Below, piece after piece: positions 36,601-44,711 of a stretch of 64,000 nucleotides of DNA. The position numbers were made by a program, and so were the translations under genes. Position 1 is the first letter of the stretch. Each line of letters opens with the position of its first letter. Under the pieces are notes generated by a model, which worked only from the letters and a program-made list of their open reading frames with translations, was not told where the DNA came from and searched no databases. The stretch is from Platycnemis pennipes (taxonomy: Eukaryota; Arthropoda; Insecta; Odonata; Platycnemididae): assembly GCA_933228895.1 (NCBI GenBank), contig OW121855.1, forward strand, positions 42,732,698 through 42,796,697, given 5' to 3'.

Positions 36601-37019
36601 TTCTCAACTGTTGGCAACATACATTATGCAGCTGCTCTTGAAAATGCTTCATTGGATGTGGAAATTTCAATCCTCGCTCTTAGTTCATTATTTTCATGAT
36701 CACATGTATGACTTCGAAAGAGGAAATTTTAATTTATGCCACTTACCCTAATCTTCAGAGTTCCTGTCAGCACTTCATATTTGTACTTGGTTTTGTTGAC
36801 AGGATGCTCTGGCCCTATTATGATGTTAGGGTCAATTTGCCAAAAAAGGAAGCGGTTGAGTCCATCATGGGATGGGCATGGTAATACAGCAACATCTCCT
36901 TCCCTAACTTCATGAACTTCGGCCATGTCATGGGTCTTATCTGGTGCTCCATTTGCTGTGTAAATTGCTGACACCAAGGCAAAGAGAGATGTTCCGAGAT
37001 GAAACTCAATACTTCTCAT
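18445..37019 (-). CDS. Single-Ig-domain transmembrane protein with two alternative cytoplasmic tails
   Basis: I do not recognise a named orthologue. Minus-strand coding exons are 37019-36747, 35054-34923, 32349-32244, then either 29685-29498 (tail A) or 18614-18445 (tail B). Phases agree (0, 0, then 1). The product is 232 residues with tail A or 226 with tail B. Residues 1-25 look like a signal peptide. An Ig domain spans about 30-125, with Cys48, Trp60, Cys103 in EEAGVYRCAS and an NKT sequon at 75-77. A hydrophobic segment lies at about 142-160, followed by basic YRYRRRPTSRFR. It should be a type I cell-surface receptor or adhesion protein. Donors are GTAAGT for exons 1 and 2. A possible upstream acceptor at 37053-37055 suggests a noncoding first exon further 5'. 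The role is inferred from architecture only. Confidence 0.72.
18883..19440 (-). mobile_element. LINE reverse transcriptase remnant
   Basis: The minus strand reads RQGYTLSPVIFNVYIKKAIN, then NGEKISMRCFAIIIAETERD and LVNMEKTLAGYYLKVKK. These are RT motifs of the endonuclease-RT family. The catalytic FADD box is changed to FAII, so it is dead. The same MEKTLA-YY block occurs in the 44712-45475 copy. It lies in the intron between tails A and B. Confidence 0.75.
19640..20110 (-). pseudogene. Penelope-like element fragment with GIY-YIG endonuclease
   Basis: The minus strand reads IAANNSYPPTLIDKLMNNNR, the linker after the RT of Penelope-like elements, and after a frame break SGVYLMECSDCGGWYVGQTC with the GVY and YVGQT halves of a GIY-YIG nuclease. 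RKFITRQKEH follows. In this family the nuclease makes the nick that primes insertion. The RT itself is missing. No complete frame remains. Confidence 0.75.
21327..21506 (+). mobile_element. Foldback insertion in the hAT pseudogene
   Basis: Flanked by a perfect 13-bp direct repeat, TCTAATCTGCTTA (21314-21326 and 21507-21519). Removing the insert rejoins the hAT frame as GSNLLSYRNMF. Inside are two perfect 34-bp inverted arms (21334-21367 and 21425-21458) around a 57-base loop. A 13-bp duplication is typical of retroelement rather than hAT or mariner insertion; a Penelope-like origin is inferred. Confidence 0.85.
21384..21420 (+). ncRNA. Hammerhead-ribozyme-like core (candidate)
   Basis: CTGATGA (21384-21390), one extra T, stem GACGT-GCTA-ACGTC (21392-21405), then GAAAC (21406-21410) and TGGTTGGGTT. 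CUGANGA and GAAA around a stem are the two conserved boxes of hammerhead ribozymes, which Penelope-like elements are known to carry. The extra base before stem II and the weak stem III argue against full activity. It sits in the loop of the foldback. Confidence 0.3.
23304..23331. repeat. (ATT)n microsatellite
   Basis: About nine ATT units just past the hAT remnant, one unit imperfect. Confidence 0.85.
23588..23756. mobile_element. hAT MITE with 8-bp target duplication
   Basis: 169 bp with ends CAGGGGTGGTGAACC and GGTTTGCCACCCCCG, an imperfect inverted repeat of the hAT CAGGGGTGG type. It is flanked by a perfect 8-bp duplication CTCTAAGG (23580-23587 and 23757-23764), as hAT transposases produce. 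It is non-coding and CpG-richer than its flanks, hence fairly young. Confidence 0.9.
24127..24168. repeat. Perfect 20-bp-arm hairpin
   Basis: Arms 24127-24146 and 24149-24168 are exact reverse complements (AAAACTAACTCTAAAAATAT) with a 2-base loop. Confidence 0.95.
24189..24247. repeat. 18-bp-arm inverted repeat
   Basis: ACCCAGTGAGAACAGGTT (24189-24206) pairs with 24230-24247 with one mismatch; the loop is 23 bases. Confidence 0.9.
24425..24454. repeat. 13-bp-arm hairpin
   Basis: GAATGCACCATCA (24425-24437), loop GCAT, exact complement 24442-24454. It follows a G-rich run at about 24382-24407. Confidence 0.9.
25021..25058. repeat. Perfect 38-bp palindrome
   Basis: The whole of 25021-25058 is its own reverse complement, with no spacer (half-site AATAACATATTTATGGTAA). 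Confidence 0.95.
25060..25960. other. CpG-dense block inside a CpG-poor intron
   Basis: CpG is frequent (for example around 25130-25350 and 25790-25930) while DNA on both sides is depleted. Minus-strand open frames of 60-84 codons occur but I recognise no domain. It is probably a recent insertion that has not yet decayed by methylation. The family is unknown. Confidence 0.4.
25961..29497. other. Ig-gene intron / tail-A 3' UTR
   Basis: Noncoding, AT-rich. The part nearest 29497 should be the 3' UTR of the tail-A isoform; a minus-strand AATAAA lies near 29172-29177, about 320 bases past the stop. No other gene was seen. Confidence 0.4.
29498..29685 (-). CDS. Alternative last exon, cytoplasmic tail A
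   Basis: The minus-strand acceptor ...GCCACATAG is followed by AG GTT CCT GGA. The G from the transmembrane exon completes GAG (Glu). It encodes 61 further residues then TGA. It is acidic, with GLELTTPPINLFGEND and TSLIVDTDMPRIF homologous to tail B, and a longer end (NGKLSIHPDDAWMEKVT) that B lacks. The phase is the same as tail B, so the two can substitute for each other. Confidence 0.72.
29686..32243. other. Ig-gene intron between transmembrane exon and tail A
   Basis: AT-rich noncoding DNA. No transposon was recognised with confidence. Confidence 0.45.
32244..32349 (-). CDS. Transmembrane exon of the Ig gene
   Basis: Acceptor TCCTTTTCTAG, then 35 codons plus one base. It encodes TNILRGW, then the hydrophobic IAFLVVGILLVGAYFA and a basic stop-transfer YRYRRRPTSRFR. 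The chosen donor is AGAG|GTTGGT at 32242-32243 because it leaves the single base needed by both tails. A GTATAC donor four bases further would break the frame. Confidence 0.75.
33205..33637 (-). mobile_element. tRNA-derived SINE, family 1, interrupted
   Basis: Shares with 62310-62537 the ordered blocks TTTTCAGGGA, GGTGGA, AACGTCCCAT-GACGG-CG-AGTACT and CTAGCCAC-ACACC. The tRNA-like head (minus strand GGGTTGGTGTGGTGGCTAG, then GGTTTGATTCC) lies at the high-coordinate end. An insertion of about 130 bases (around 33475-33605) splits the head. Confidence 0.7.
33542..33591. repeat. 17-bp-arm hairpin inside the SINE insertion
   Basis: Perfect arms GAAACGCAACCTCGGTT (33542-33558) and 33575-33591, loop 16 bases. 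A second small hairpin (TGGTATCC-AAG-GGATACCA) lies near 33469, within the same insertion. Confidence 0.93.
33710..33992. mobile_element. piggyBac-like MITE, second family
   Basis: Ends TTGACACATTCAACCC and GGGTTGAACGTGTTAA form a 16-bp inverted repeat with two mismatches, bounded by TTAA (left decayed to TTGA). The interior holds a further inverted repeat, GACGCGAGTTCACGTC versus GACGTGAATGCGCGTC. It is 283 bp and non-coding. Confidence 0.65.
34923..35054 (-). CDS. Second Ig half-domain exon
   Basis: Acceptor TTTTTACCCAACAG, 44 codons in phase 0, donor GTAAGT (34917-34922). It begins DVRQEEAGVYRCASQS, the F-strand hallmark with the second disulfide cysteine, and ends in a short stalk NKNWEEVWETDHE before the membrane exon. 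Confidence 0.82.
35565..35604. repeat. Two 20-bp tandem units
   Basis: GATTGGAGATTTTGCTTTTA occurs twice with period 20. Confidence 0.85.
35684..35998 (+). mobile_element. piggyBac-like MITE, copy 2
   Basis: 315 bp homologous to 2510-2837. It is bounded by TTAA at both ends (35684-35687, 35995-35998), with ends TTAACTCTTTCATC and ATAAGGGTTAA roughly inverted. It lies in Ig-gene intron 1 and is non-coding. Confidence 0.6.
36747..37019 (-). CDS. First coding exon: signal peptide and first Ig half
   Basis: Starts at the ATG at 37019 (an upstream in-frame GTG at 37031 is not a likely start). It encodes 91 residues: MRSIEFHLGTSLFALVSAIY and TANGA as signal peptide, then EVREGDVAVLPCPSHDG with Cys48, FLFWQIDP with Trp60, and LTGTLKIR. 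The donor GTAAGT at 36741-36746 keeps phase 0. Confidence 0.8.
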
Positions 37020-37053
37020 TTTTTTGTCCACGATGTCAGCACTCTCAGTTTAC

Positions 37054-38199
37054 CTGCAATAAGCCATTGCATATATAATACATGTTAAAAGGCCATATAT
37101 ACTTGCTTTATACTTGATTCTTAACTTAATAAATGTTGGTAGGAGGATTTAGGGAAGGGTATTTATGCTGATAAAATATTATCAGCTGGAGCTGGGTGAT
37201 ATTTCAAGTTAATATTCAACAATCAATATATGGAGTTAATAGTTATGATGACAGTATCAATTTTGAATTGGAGTAAATACATATGAGTGTCTGTATTTAG
37301 GTGTTGAACATTTAAACCAATACATATTTCAATGATGCAGAGTTCAAAAATTGGTTTTCACATTCTCTTCAGTAATGTTATATGGTTCAATAAGCCAATA
37401 ACAGGATATGATACAAGGCACAGGTAGCTGCTGTAAATATGTATTTTGGATATTGAATAGCTACGAAAGTGATTGAAAAAACAAATTATACATGATAACA
37501 ACCAGAACATGGTAGAGGGGCAGGAATAAGTATGTACCTAATTGTTGTACAGAATGTAATGTTACTGTTAGATTGACATTTATGTGTCTTCTCCAGGTAG
37601 AGAAAGTTGTGTCAATGCAAATGCTATAGCATATGCTATAGAGTCAGATGGCACACTGATCTCGGTGATGGATTAAATGATTGATATGTCTAATATTGAT
37701 ATATCTATCTGAGAAACCCTGGAAAAATAACCATTGTGGTGGGTAGGTGGTGTGTTCAGGGATGGTAGTACATGTCGTGAAGTTTAGTTACCTGCCTGTT
37801 ACCCACTCTTTATAGTTCATGGAGGGTAGAGGAAAGGTAATTCGTAGTGTCTGCCCTACACTCACTGGTCCTTTCTCGGCTACTTCCCATTTACCTCTGC
37901 CCCACCCACCCTATAGTGTAAGGGAGGTGTAGTGTTATGCCTGCTGTACCCTTGCTTAACTGTCGATGACTTGCATGCTGTTTACCTTCCTTTTACGTAC
38001 CCAGAAGGGTTAAGGGTGGGTAGGCATACCTCCTATCTCTACATTTCTGCCGCCAATCCTCACCCAAATCCCAAGGAAAGGTATGGGAGTGGTTAGCTGC
38101 CATTCACTTCAAGTGTTCATTGAGGTGTAGGAGAGATGTTGGGCTACCCATCACCTACCATTCATTGGGCGTAATGAAGAGGTAGTGCATGACTGAAAT
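37054..38199. other. Upstream of the Ig coding exons
   Basis: AT-rich, then a region with repeated GTAGG, ACCTACC and TACCCAC words on both strands (about 37740-38160), probably an unclassified repeat. No coding exon was seen. Confidence 0.4.
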
Positions 38200-38470
38200 A
38201 GCAGCCTTTATTATCCTCCAACTTGAAGGTTGTTCAAGTTGGCTGGGGTTGGGCTCACTAAGTACCAAGCCCAGCGGTGAGAGAAATTCACAGCATGGGG
38301 GAAAATCTTTTCTCTGTGATGCCTGCAGTTTTCCAGAAAGATCTGGTATATAGGAAAAAGCTTAGCTTGGGTTTCATTGGACATGTTCAAAGGCTTCTCT
38401 TGGATTCGAACCCAGGACCTCAGACAGAGTCCAACACTCTACCCACTAGGCTACCACGCTGTCTTTATAC
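38200..38470 (-). mobile_element. tRNA-derived SINE, family 2
   Basis: The minus strand from about 38463 shows an A box TAGCCTAGTGGG and a B box GGGTTCGAATCC, the internal RNA polymerase III promoter of a tRNA-like head. An untyped body follows toward lower coordinates. Confidence 0.65.
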
Positions 38471-39172
38471 AATTACCCTTGGCTAGGAGAACTATTTTGA
38501 GTGTAATTAAAGGCAGCTATCCAGTGATAAGAATATTGGAATCTACAAGAGGAAGCAACAATTAATAGCTGTAGTTTTCTTACTTCTTCTTTCTTCTGAA
38601 TAATAAAACCAACGTTCTGTTATTTCATAAAGCCTATATATAATTTCAGAGTAGTAGGTAGGTCACTTAGTATATATTTAAGATATATCTCAATTGGAAA
38701 AAAATTGTATAACTGTACCCTCTCATGCTCCTTTGTTGGTGGTTTACCTCTTGTTTATATTCTAATTCATTCCCGTAGGGCACGCATGAATAGCGCTCTA
38801 TACAGCTAATACGTGACTGGCCGTACATAATTTACATAACGCCAAAGGGAGGGAGGGGTTGGGCCAACTGTTGCGATCACGGAAGCTAGAATGTATGCAC
38901 TAGGAGGCACTGGCATGCTAGCCTATGGGTAACAATGATGACAGAATGGGGGTGTTCAGGAACAATTAAGTCCCACATATTCCACAGAAAACATTGTGTT
39001 TCATACGGCCTCTTATAGAGATTGCATGTGTATCAAAACGTGAATAACAATGAACCCATGCCTGAATGCCATCGCAGCAGTGTGAGTTAACCTTCGTAAG
39101 GCTATTTAAGGGTGGTATTAATGCATGTTATTACCCTGGGAGTTAATTTTATTAATAAAACTGGTTCGAATT

Positions 39173-39380
39173 TGTGATGTATTTTGAAGTTGCCACCATA
39201 TTCATTTGGGCTAACCCCCCCAACTGTTTTGTTCCGCTGTCCCCTCGTCCCACGACTGTAACTTCCAGAGGTATTGCTCTCCTATGGAGACTATAGACAT
39301 TTTCAATGAACCTGCTGTTGTATCATTTATCACATGGCCGCATCCTAGCTCCAACTAAGTGTCTAAGAGCAAATGTGAAA
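39173..39380 (+). repeat. 5' LTR
   Basis: Starts TGTGATGTATTTTG and ends AAATGTGAAA, about 208 bp. It aligns with 44419-44632 through shared TTCCGCTGTCCCCTC, CACGACTGTAACTTCC and CTAGCTCCAACTAAG. A TGGCGAGG just after it may be the primer-binding site. Confidence 0.85.
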
Positions 39381-39455
39381 GTGGCGAGGAAGTGATTTTT
39401 TTGTGGTAAACTGTGTGAGTTTAATTAGTGACTTCAGACATTCACGGGTTTCATC

Positions 39456-40420
39456 ATGAGCTCCCACATTGGACATTATTTACGTAAAACAGAAGAAATT
39501 GAATGCTGGATTGATAGATACAAGGCCTCACTTATGTTGAACAATTATGGGGCAGTTCAAAACAATAATGACGAGCCCGAAGACCCTCTTGCCAGCCCAG
39601 CTCCGAAGCGGCTCTACTGGATGCAGATGCCGTGAATTAACAGGCTGCTACTGCCGCTATACAGGCATTCAATGAAGCGGTCACCAGAGATATTCACCAA
39701 AGAGCATTTCTCATAGCAGAACTTGGTCCTGAAGCATATGGTGCCCTCCTAAGAACACTGTTGCCCACGATGCCTATGGAAACAACGGTGCATACGTCCT
39801 TGCATGCTCTACATCATGTTTACAAGGGTACCAAGACGAGTGAATCAGCCAGGTCCCAGTTTATGTCAAGGTTCCAGCAAAAAGGAGAGTCAATGGCTGA
39901 CTATGTGCAGGCAATCCAGCTGTTAGCTTCGCGCTGTGATTTTGGGGTGACATTAAACACACGTTTCCTTGAAAGAGTCAAGACAGGAGTCATCCAGTGC
40001 TGTTTTTGATGCGCTTAATGATGGCAAACCATCTATGACTTATGACAATGCTGTGGCTGCTGCTATTTCTGCAGAGAGAAGGAGCATGCTAAGGAAGCGA
40101 TCAGACGAATGTTGGAGGTGGTTGACCAGAAGAGCAGTGCAGAAGAATAAAAAGCAAGTATAGACACAGAAGAGGTCAATAAAGTATCCTATCGTGGAAG
40201 AGGCAATCAGTCCAGGAACAACAGAGATCAGCGTGGACATCAACCCAGAGGCAGAGGACGAGGTCAGCACCAGAACTTCCAAAGCAGGCTGCCATCCCAG
40301 GGTCAACCACAGCTAAGCTGCAGTCAACCTCATCAACAATATCCCAGACATCAACTATTTCTAAGCAGGTTGTTTGTCATCAGCCTGGACATTTTGCTAA
40401 GGACTGCTTGCAGAACTAAA
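39456..40420 (+). pseudogene. gag remnant of the gypsy element
   Basis: From ATG at 39456 the frame breaks at a stop near 39633 and resumes in another frame with KTSESARSQFMSRFQQKGES and YVQAIQLLASRCDFG, the Mag-type capsid signature. Near 40365 a nucleocapsid zinc knuckle reads CHQPGHFAKDC, with the canonical first cysteine position disturbed. Confidence 0.75.
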
Positions 40421-40706
40421 AATCAGGTAATCAAGAGAGACATTCAAATCAATACTGTCCAAGGCAGTATAGTAAGAAGGTAAATGAGAGAAAAGGGTCT
40501 GATTGTGACAGAGTTGTAACAAGTAAAGCTGAGTCAGAAAATAGTGCCATTGCTTTTGAGCCAGATATTACTAATTCATTACATGGACTCTGTGTGAAAA
40601 ATGTGAAAGAGAGTTTAACAGGTACCAAGCTGAGTGAAAAGGTTGCCTAGAGGTTAAAGAAAATGGTCAAAAGACTGATTGTGTTATAAATCTTAGTGAG
40701 AATAGC

Positions 40707-40945
40707 AAGATATTCCACAGAGAAAAAATCATTCGCCTTGACCAGGACTCGAACCCGGACCCCCTGATTTCCGGCTAGGTGCTCTACCAGTTGAGATACC
40801 AAGGCGACCTCTTTCTCTGTGGAAATTGTAGAGGCTCTAAAGGAGCTAGATGTTGCCGGACTGCGGACATATTATGCCACAAAGCAGCCGAAGTTGTGCG
40901 CATGGCGCCGCCGTCCACGAGGTTAAAGCCGACTTTAAACACTTA
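40707..40945 (-). mobile_element. tRNA-derived SINE, family 3, nested in gypsy
   Basis: Minus-strand 40805-40735 folds as a 71-base tRNA-like cloverleaf: 7-bp acceptor GCCTTGG/TCAAGGC, D arm, anticodon arm and T arm CCGGG-TTCGAGT-CCTGG. Position 33 is C instead of T and the anticodon stem has an A-C mismatch, so it is not a working tRNA. The head is enclosed by 13-bp inverted repeats TTCCACAGAGAAA (40713-40725 and 40812-40824). A CpG-rich body continues to about 40945. Confidence 0.7.
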
Positions 40946-40974
40946 GGTGCTTACTTTTTAACAAATTCAAAGAT

Positions 40975-41370
40975 CAAATGGGTTAGCTAGTTCACCTGCA
41001 CTCTTCCAAAAATTGATGGATGTAATGCTAAAAGAATTACCAGGTACCTATGATTACTTGGATGATGTGATTATAAAGGGTCAAGATAGACAGGAATGAG
41101 TAAGGAAAGTGGAGGCAGTTTTAAAAAGATTAAACAAGCACAATGTAAGGATTAATGAAAACAAGTGCCAGTGGCCCTGAAAATCAGTAGTTTACTTAGT
41201 GCACAAGATTAGTAAACAAGGAATTCATACCTTGGATACCAGAGTTATTTTGAAATGTAGAGAGTCTGAGAACATCTCAGAACTAAGATCATTTTTGGGT
41301 ATGATTAATTTTTACAGAAAATTTCTACCAGATCTAAGTACTTTGTTAGTACCTGTAAATGCACTATTGA
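40975..41370 (+). pseudogene. gypsy reverse transcriptase remnant
   Basis: Reads GLASSPALFQKLMDVMLKE, then YDYLDDVIIKG with the YxDD catalytic box preserved, and SELRSFLGMINFYRKFLPD of the thumb region. Internal stops are present and the N-terminal palm is absent upstream, where the SINE lies. Confidence 0.85.
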
Positions 41371-41725
41371 ATGAATGAATATTTTATTGGTCCAGAGATT
41401 TTACATAGTAAAATATAGGACAGGTCATAAAAAGTAAAACAATGAATATAAATCATGAGCTTTGTACAATATGATGGATTTTTCAAGCATGTACATACGT
41501 GCATATTACTATTTAAAAACAGTTATCTAAATAGTCTTTGATACTGTAATAACCTTTATCTAGCAGCAAGTTTTTTAACTGGTTTTTAAATGAGCCCCTT
41601 GAAGGTGAATTTTTTAGGCTGGCAGGTAAATGATTATATATTATAATGGCAACATGGAAAGGGCTTTTACTATACATTCCAGTGGAGTGGCTAAACAGAG
41701 AAGAGAGAGACTCCATGGGTATGGT
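41371..41725 (-). mobile_element. 5'-truncated LINE inserted between RT and RNase H
   Basis: The minus strand carries HSTGMYSKSPFHVAIIIYNH and FKNQLKNLLLDKGYYSIKDY, the very C-terminus of a non-LTR RT, then a stop, AATAAAA and a tail of ATTC repeats (41371-41385 region). It is about 355 bp, so only the 3' end was copied. Confidence 0.75.
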
Positions 41726-41763
41726 CAGAAGATTGTCAGTTTGCTTTTGACTGCAGTAGATAA

Positions 41764-42240
41764 TTGTTGTGTACTAACAAGTTGCTAGCACATTGTGACT
41801 CTAAGAAAACACTGGTTTTAACCACAGACATATCGCCGTGTGGAATTTCGGCTGTTTTGAGCCATAGAGAAGGTAAGATGGAGCGTCCAATTTTCTTCAG
41901 CTCCAACTCACTGACACCTGTTCAATGGGAATACAGTCAAATCGAAAAAGAGGCTCTTGCAATAGTCAAAGTTGTTATTAAATTGGATAAATATTTGGCA
42001 GGAATACGCTTTATTTTAATCACTGACAATCACCCTCTAAAATTTATTTTGGCCCCAGATAAGGGTTTACCCACTGCAGCAGCTTCACATGTTAAAAGAT
42101 GGGCATTAACTCTGGGTGCATATCTTTTTGATACTGAGTGTAGGAAAAGTAAGTTGATGGGTGCTGCAGATGCACTGTCTCGCTTACCTTTGCCTGATTG
42201 TGTGGCTGAAGTTGTGAACTTTGTGAAATCCCCTTTATGA
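41764..42240 (+). pseudogene. gypsy RNase H domain
   Basis: An open 158-codon stretch with VLTTDISPCGISAVLSH, SNSLTPVQWEYSQIEKEALA, FILITDNHPLKFI and the GAADALSRLP end typical of gypsy RNase H. The frame is intact over this domain; a stop follows. Confidence 0.9.
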
Positions 42241-42249
42241 GGATTTGAT

Positions 42250-43338
42250 CAATTAAATTATGAGATAATAGCTGCTGAAACTGCAGTAGACCCTGTGCTA
42301 ACCAAATTTATTAGGTTAACGAAAGAAGGATGGCCTTCCCATTGTGAAAAAGCTATTTTACTACCATATTTTAAACATAGAAATGCCTTAACCATTGAAC
42401 AAGGTTGCTTAATGTTTAATGACATTCCAGCTCTTTTACAAAAGGAGGTATTAAAAATTTTGTATGAAGGCCACACTGGGATGGTCTGAACAAAGATGCC
42501 AGTTAGAGATATAGTGTGGTGGTTAAACATGGATAGAGACATTGAGGAACAGATTAAAAACTGCCATCCATGTGCTGTTATAAATTTCAGAAGTGCTAGT
42601 AATATTACTGTGCCATGGCCAGGTAAAGGTCAACCTTGGATTCTATTACATTCGGATTTTTTTGATTTTAAGAGAAAAAAGTTTCTGTTACTAGAAGATA
42701 GTTTTTCTAAATGGATAGAGGTGTGGAAAATGCCAACAGGAACCACAGCTAAAGACATAATTCCAAAATTAAGATCATGTTTTGCCATTTTTGGCATTCC
42801 TCAGGAAATTGTGGCTGACAATGTGCCGCCATTTAATTCTGCTGAGTTTTCGCAATTTTGTGCTAATAATCATATTGTTTTGACCAGCATAGCTCCCTAT
42901 CACACACAGAGCAATGGTCAAGCTGAAAGATTGGTGCAAACAGTTAAGAGGACTTTTAAGAAATATTTACTTGGTAAAGAAGCAGCTCGATTTGAGGATA
43001 CCAACTTTAAAATCATTCATTTACTTAGTGCATGTCGGCAAATGCCTAGCACGGTAACTGGATGTTCCCCAGCAGAAATACTTTTAAATATTAAGCCCAG
43101 AACTCTAATGATAATACTAAAACATCCAAAAGAGAGTGATTACCAAGTAGTATGCCCAAAAATGCAATTTGTAATTAATGATCCAGGTAAAGTAAGATTG
43201 ACACCAAAAAGTCCTGTGGTTTTCGGGAAAGTTGTCAAGGTCTTAGGACCAATGGTGTATCTTTGCTTGGTGGGAGAGGAGGAAATTGTACGATGTCACA
43301 TAAATCAATTGCGGCTAAGTGCTATCCAGGAGATGTAA
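42250..43338 (+). pseudogene. gypsy integrase
   Basis: The zinc-binding HHCC region (YEGHTGM, NCHPC) is cut by a stop near 42487. The core in the frame from 42496 is open, with Asp54 (HSDFF), Asp108 (VADNVPP) and Glu144 (NGQAERL), an exact D-35-E spacing. It ends at 43338. It likely inserted the element long ago; as part of a broken polyprotein it cannot now be made whole. Confidence 0.9.
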
Positions 43339-43664
43339 ATTCGCACTCCAGAGGGTAACCGTTGTGCAATGCACGGCAGTTCATTAGTGCTACCACCCCC
43401 TGTGCAGAAGCCAACACCCCCTGTGATTGTGCCAACACCCCCTGTGGTGGTGCAGGAGTCGCCAGTGTTAGGCTCAGGTGTGCTTTCCCCACCACCAGTG
43501 TTGTCACCACCAATGGTGTTAGAGGCACCTACCCCTGCACGAGTTCTATCAGTGACACAAGATGAAAGAGAATGGCTGATACTGTCCCCACTGAGTATTC
43601 CCCCAGTGCATCCTTCGTTTCCCCCAGCGATTCCTTCGTCTCAGACCCCAAAGCCATCCACCAC
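43339..43664 (+). pseudogene. Proline-rich C-terminal tail of gypsy pol
   Basis: Shifted frame rich in P, V and T (PPPVQKPTPPVIVPTPPVV and similar), as seen after the integrase of related elements. It is truncated by the MITE at 43665. Confidence 0.5.
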
Positions 43665-44207
43665 AATGGGGTCGTTTACCATATTTTTTTTAATTGCCGA
43701 ATCTGATAGAGTTTGTAAAATAAAAAGACGCGTATTTTTCCGTTTTTTGATTCGTCAATTTTTTCTCGAGTTATAAGCGGCGAAAAACTGATGTTTTTAA
43801 CCCTTTCGGAAAAGTGGGCAGGTGCAACCTTTTACGTCATCGACTTCGTCCAATCACAACTGAGCCTGCGAAGCTACTTCGCCTTATCGCAATGGGGGGG
43901 GGGGGACACAGCTGACTCTGCCAATAGGAGCAGTTGCGACAGCATCTGTGCGAGTAGACCTTCCCAGAACCCCTCCTCCACTCCCTTCCCTTCCTCTAAA
44001 AGCAGTCAAGGACGGGAGGAAAATGACGTCAATGTTAACACAGCAGCTTTTTCGGTGGGTGTCACCTTTTGCATATTTAAATTTTTGATTTATTAGTGAA
44101 TGGTTGTGGTTAGAAAATTAATTTTTTCACTAAAATTCTTTTTTCGTTTCCATCTAACGATTTCGTGTACAAAATTGTGATTTCGGTTCCGAGTAAACGC
44201 CCCCATT
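43665..44207 (+). mobile_element. Terminal-inverted-repeat MITE family, copy 2
   Basis: 543 bp, homologous in opposite orientation to 3961-4484. Ends AATGGGGTCGTTTAC and GTAAACGCCCCCATT form the 15-bp inverted repeat. It is inserted in the gypsy 3' region, hence younger than that element. It contains a G-run near 43893 and is non-coding. Confidence 0.8.
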
Positions 44208-44408
44208 ACGACGTTCTCAGAGACAACATGTTTTACTAAAGAGATATTTTGATTTTCAGTTAAACAAGTAAATCTTTTGTTATCCACAAATTGGTATCTT
44301 GAGTTCTTTTATTGTGTTACCTTAAGAGCATATCTATCTCTATGTAATTTTGATTGTTGGAAATGTCAGAATTCTTTTTTTTCTGCATGTAAAGCTTTTT
44401 TTTTTGGC

Positions 44409-44418
44409 AGGGAGAGGG
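44409..44418 (+). other. Polypurine tract
   Basis: AGGGAGAGGG directly before the 3' LTR, the primer site for plus-strand synthesis in LTR elements. Confidence 0.75.
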
Positions 44419-44632
44419 TGTGATGTATTTTGTAGTTGCCACCATATTCATTTCGGTTAACTCCCCCTAAATTGTTTTTGTTCCGCTGTCCCCTCCTCCC
44501 ACGACTGTAACTTCCGGAGGTATGGCTCTCCTATGGAGAATAGACATTCAATGAACCTGTTGTTGCATCATTTATCACCCGGCATCATTTATCATCCTAG
44601 CTCCAACTAAGAGTGTAAGAGCAAATATGAAA
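44419..44632 (+). repeat. 3' LTR
   Basis: Starts TGTGATGTATTTTG and ends AAATATGAAA. It differs from the 5' LTR by many substitutions and a short internal duplication (ATCATTTATC), showing considerable age. Confidence 0.85.
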
Positions 44633-44711
44633 TAATTAAACCTATTTAAACTACATATTTGGCGATTGTTGGCGTGTTTTCTCACTTTTTTCTGTTTCTT
44701 AGACGAATTTT

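Larger units (their letters stand above)
39173..44632 (+). mobile_element. Degenerate Ty3/gypsy (Mag-type) LTR retrotransposon with nested insertions
   Basis: Bounded by two related LTRs with a polypurine tract before the second. Gag, RT, RNase H and integrase pieces lie in the normal gypsy order on the plus strand. Stops and frameshifts in gag and RT, a missing N-terminal RT, and insertions at 40707-40945, 41371-41725 and 43665-44207 show it is dead. No envelope frame is present. Target duplication: AATT adjoins both ends but this is not convincing. Confidence 0.9.

Noticed and set aside
37020..37031. Upstream GTG as start of the Ig gene
   Set aside because: Animal nuclear genes rarely start at GTG; the ATG at 37019 gives a good signal peptide.
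40735..40805. Functional tRNA gene
   Set aside because: Cloverleaf folds, but position 33 is C, the anticodon stem is mismatched and it sits in a SINE body. A GGA (Ser) anticodon without a long variable arm is also wrong.
42250..43338. Intact working integrase
   Set aside because: The core is open and has D-35-E, but the zinc-binding part is cut by a stop and upstream pol is broken by insertions.
43362..43565. Separate cysteine-containing small ORF
   Set aside because: Out-of-frame reading of the gypsy proline-rich tail.
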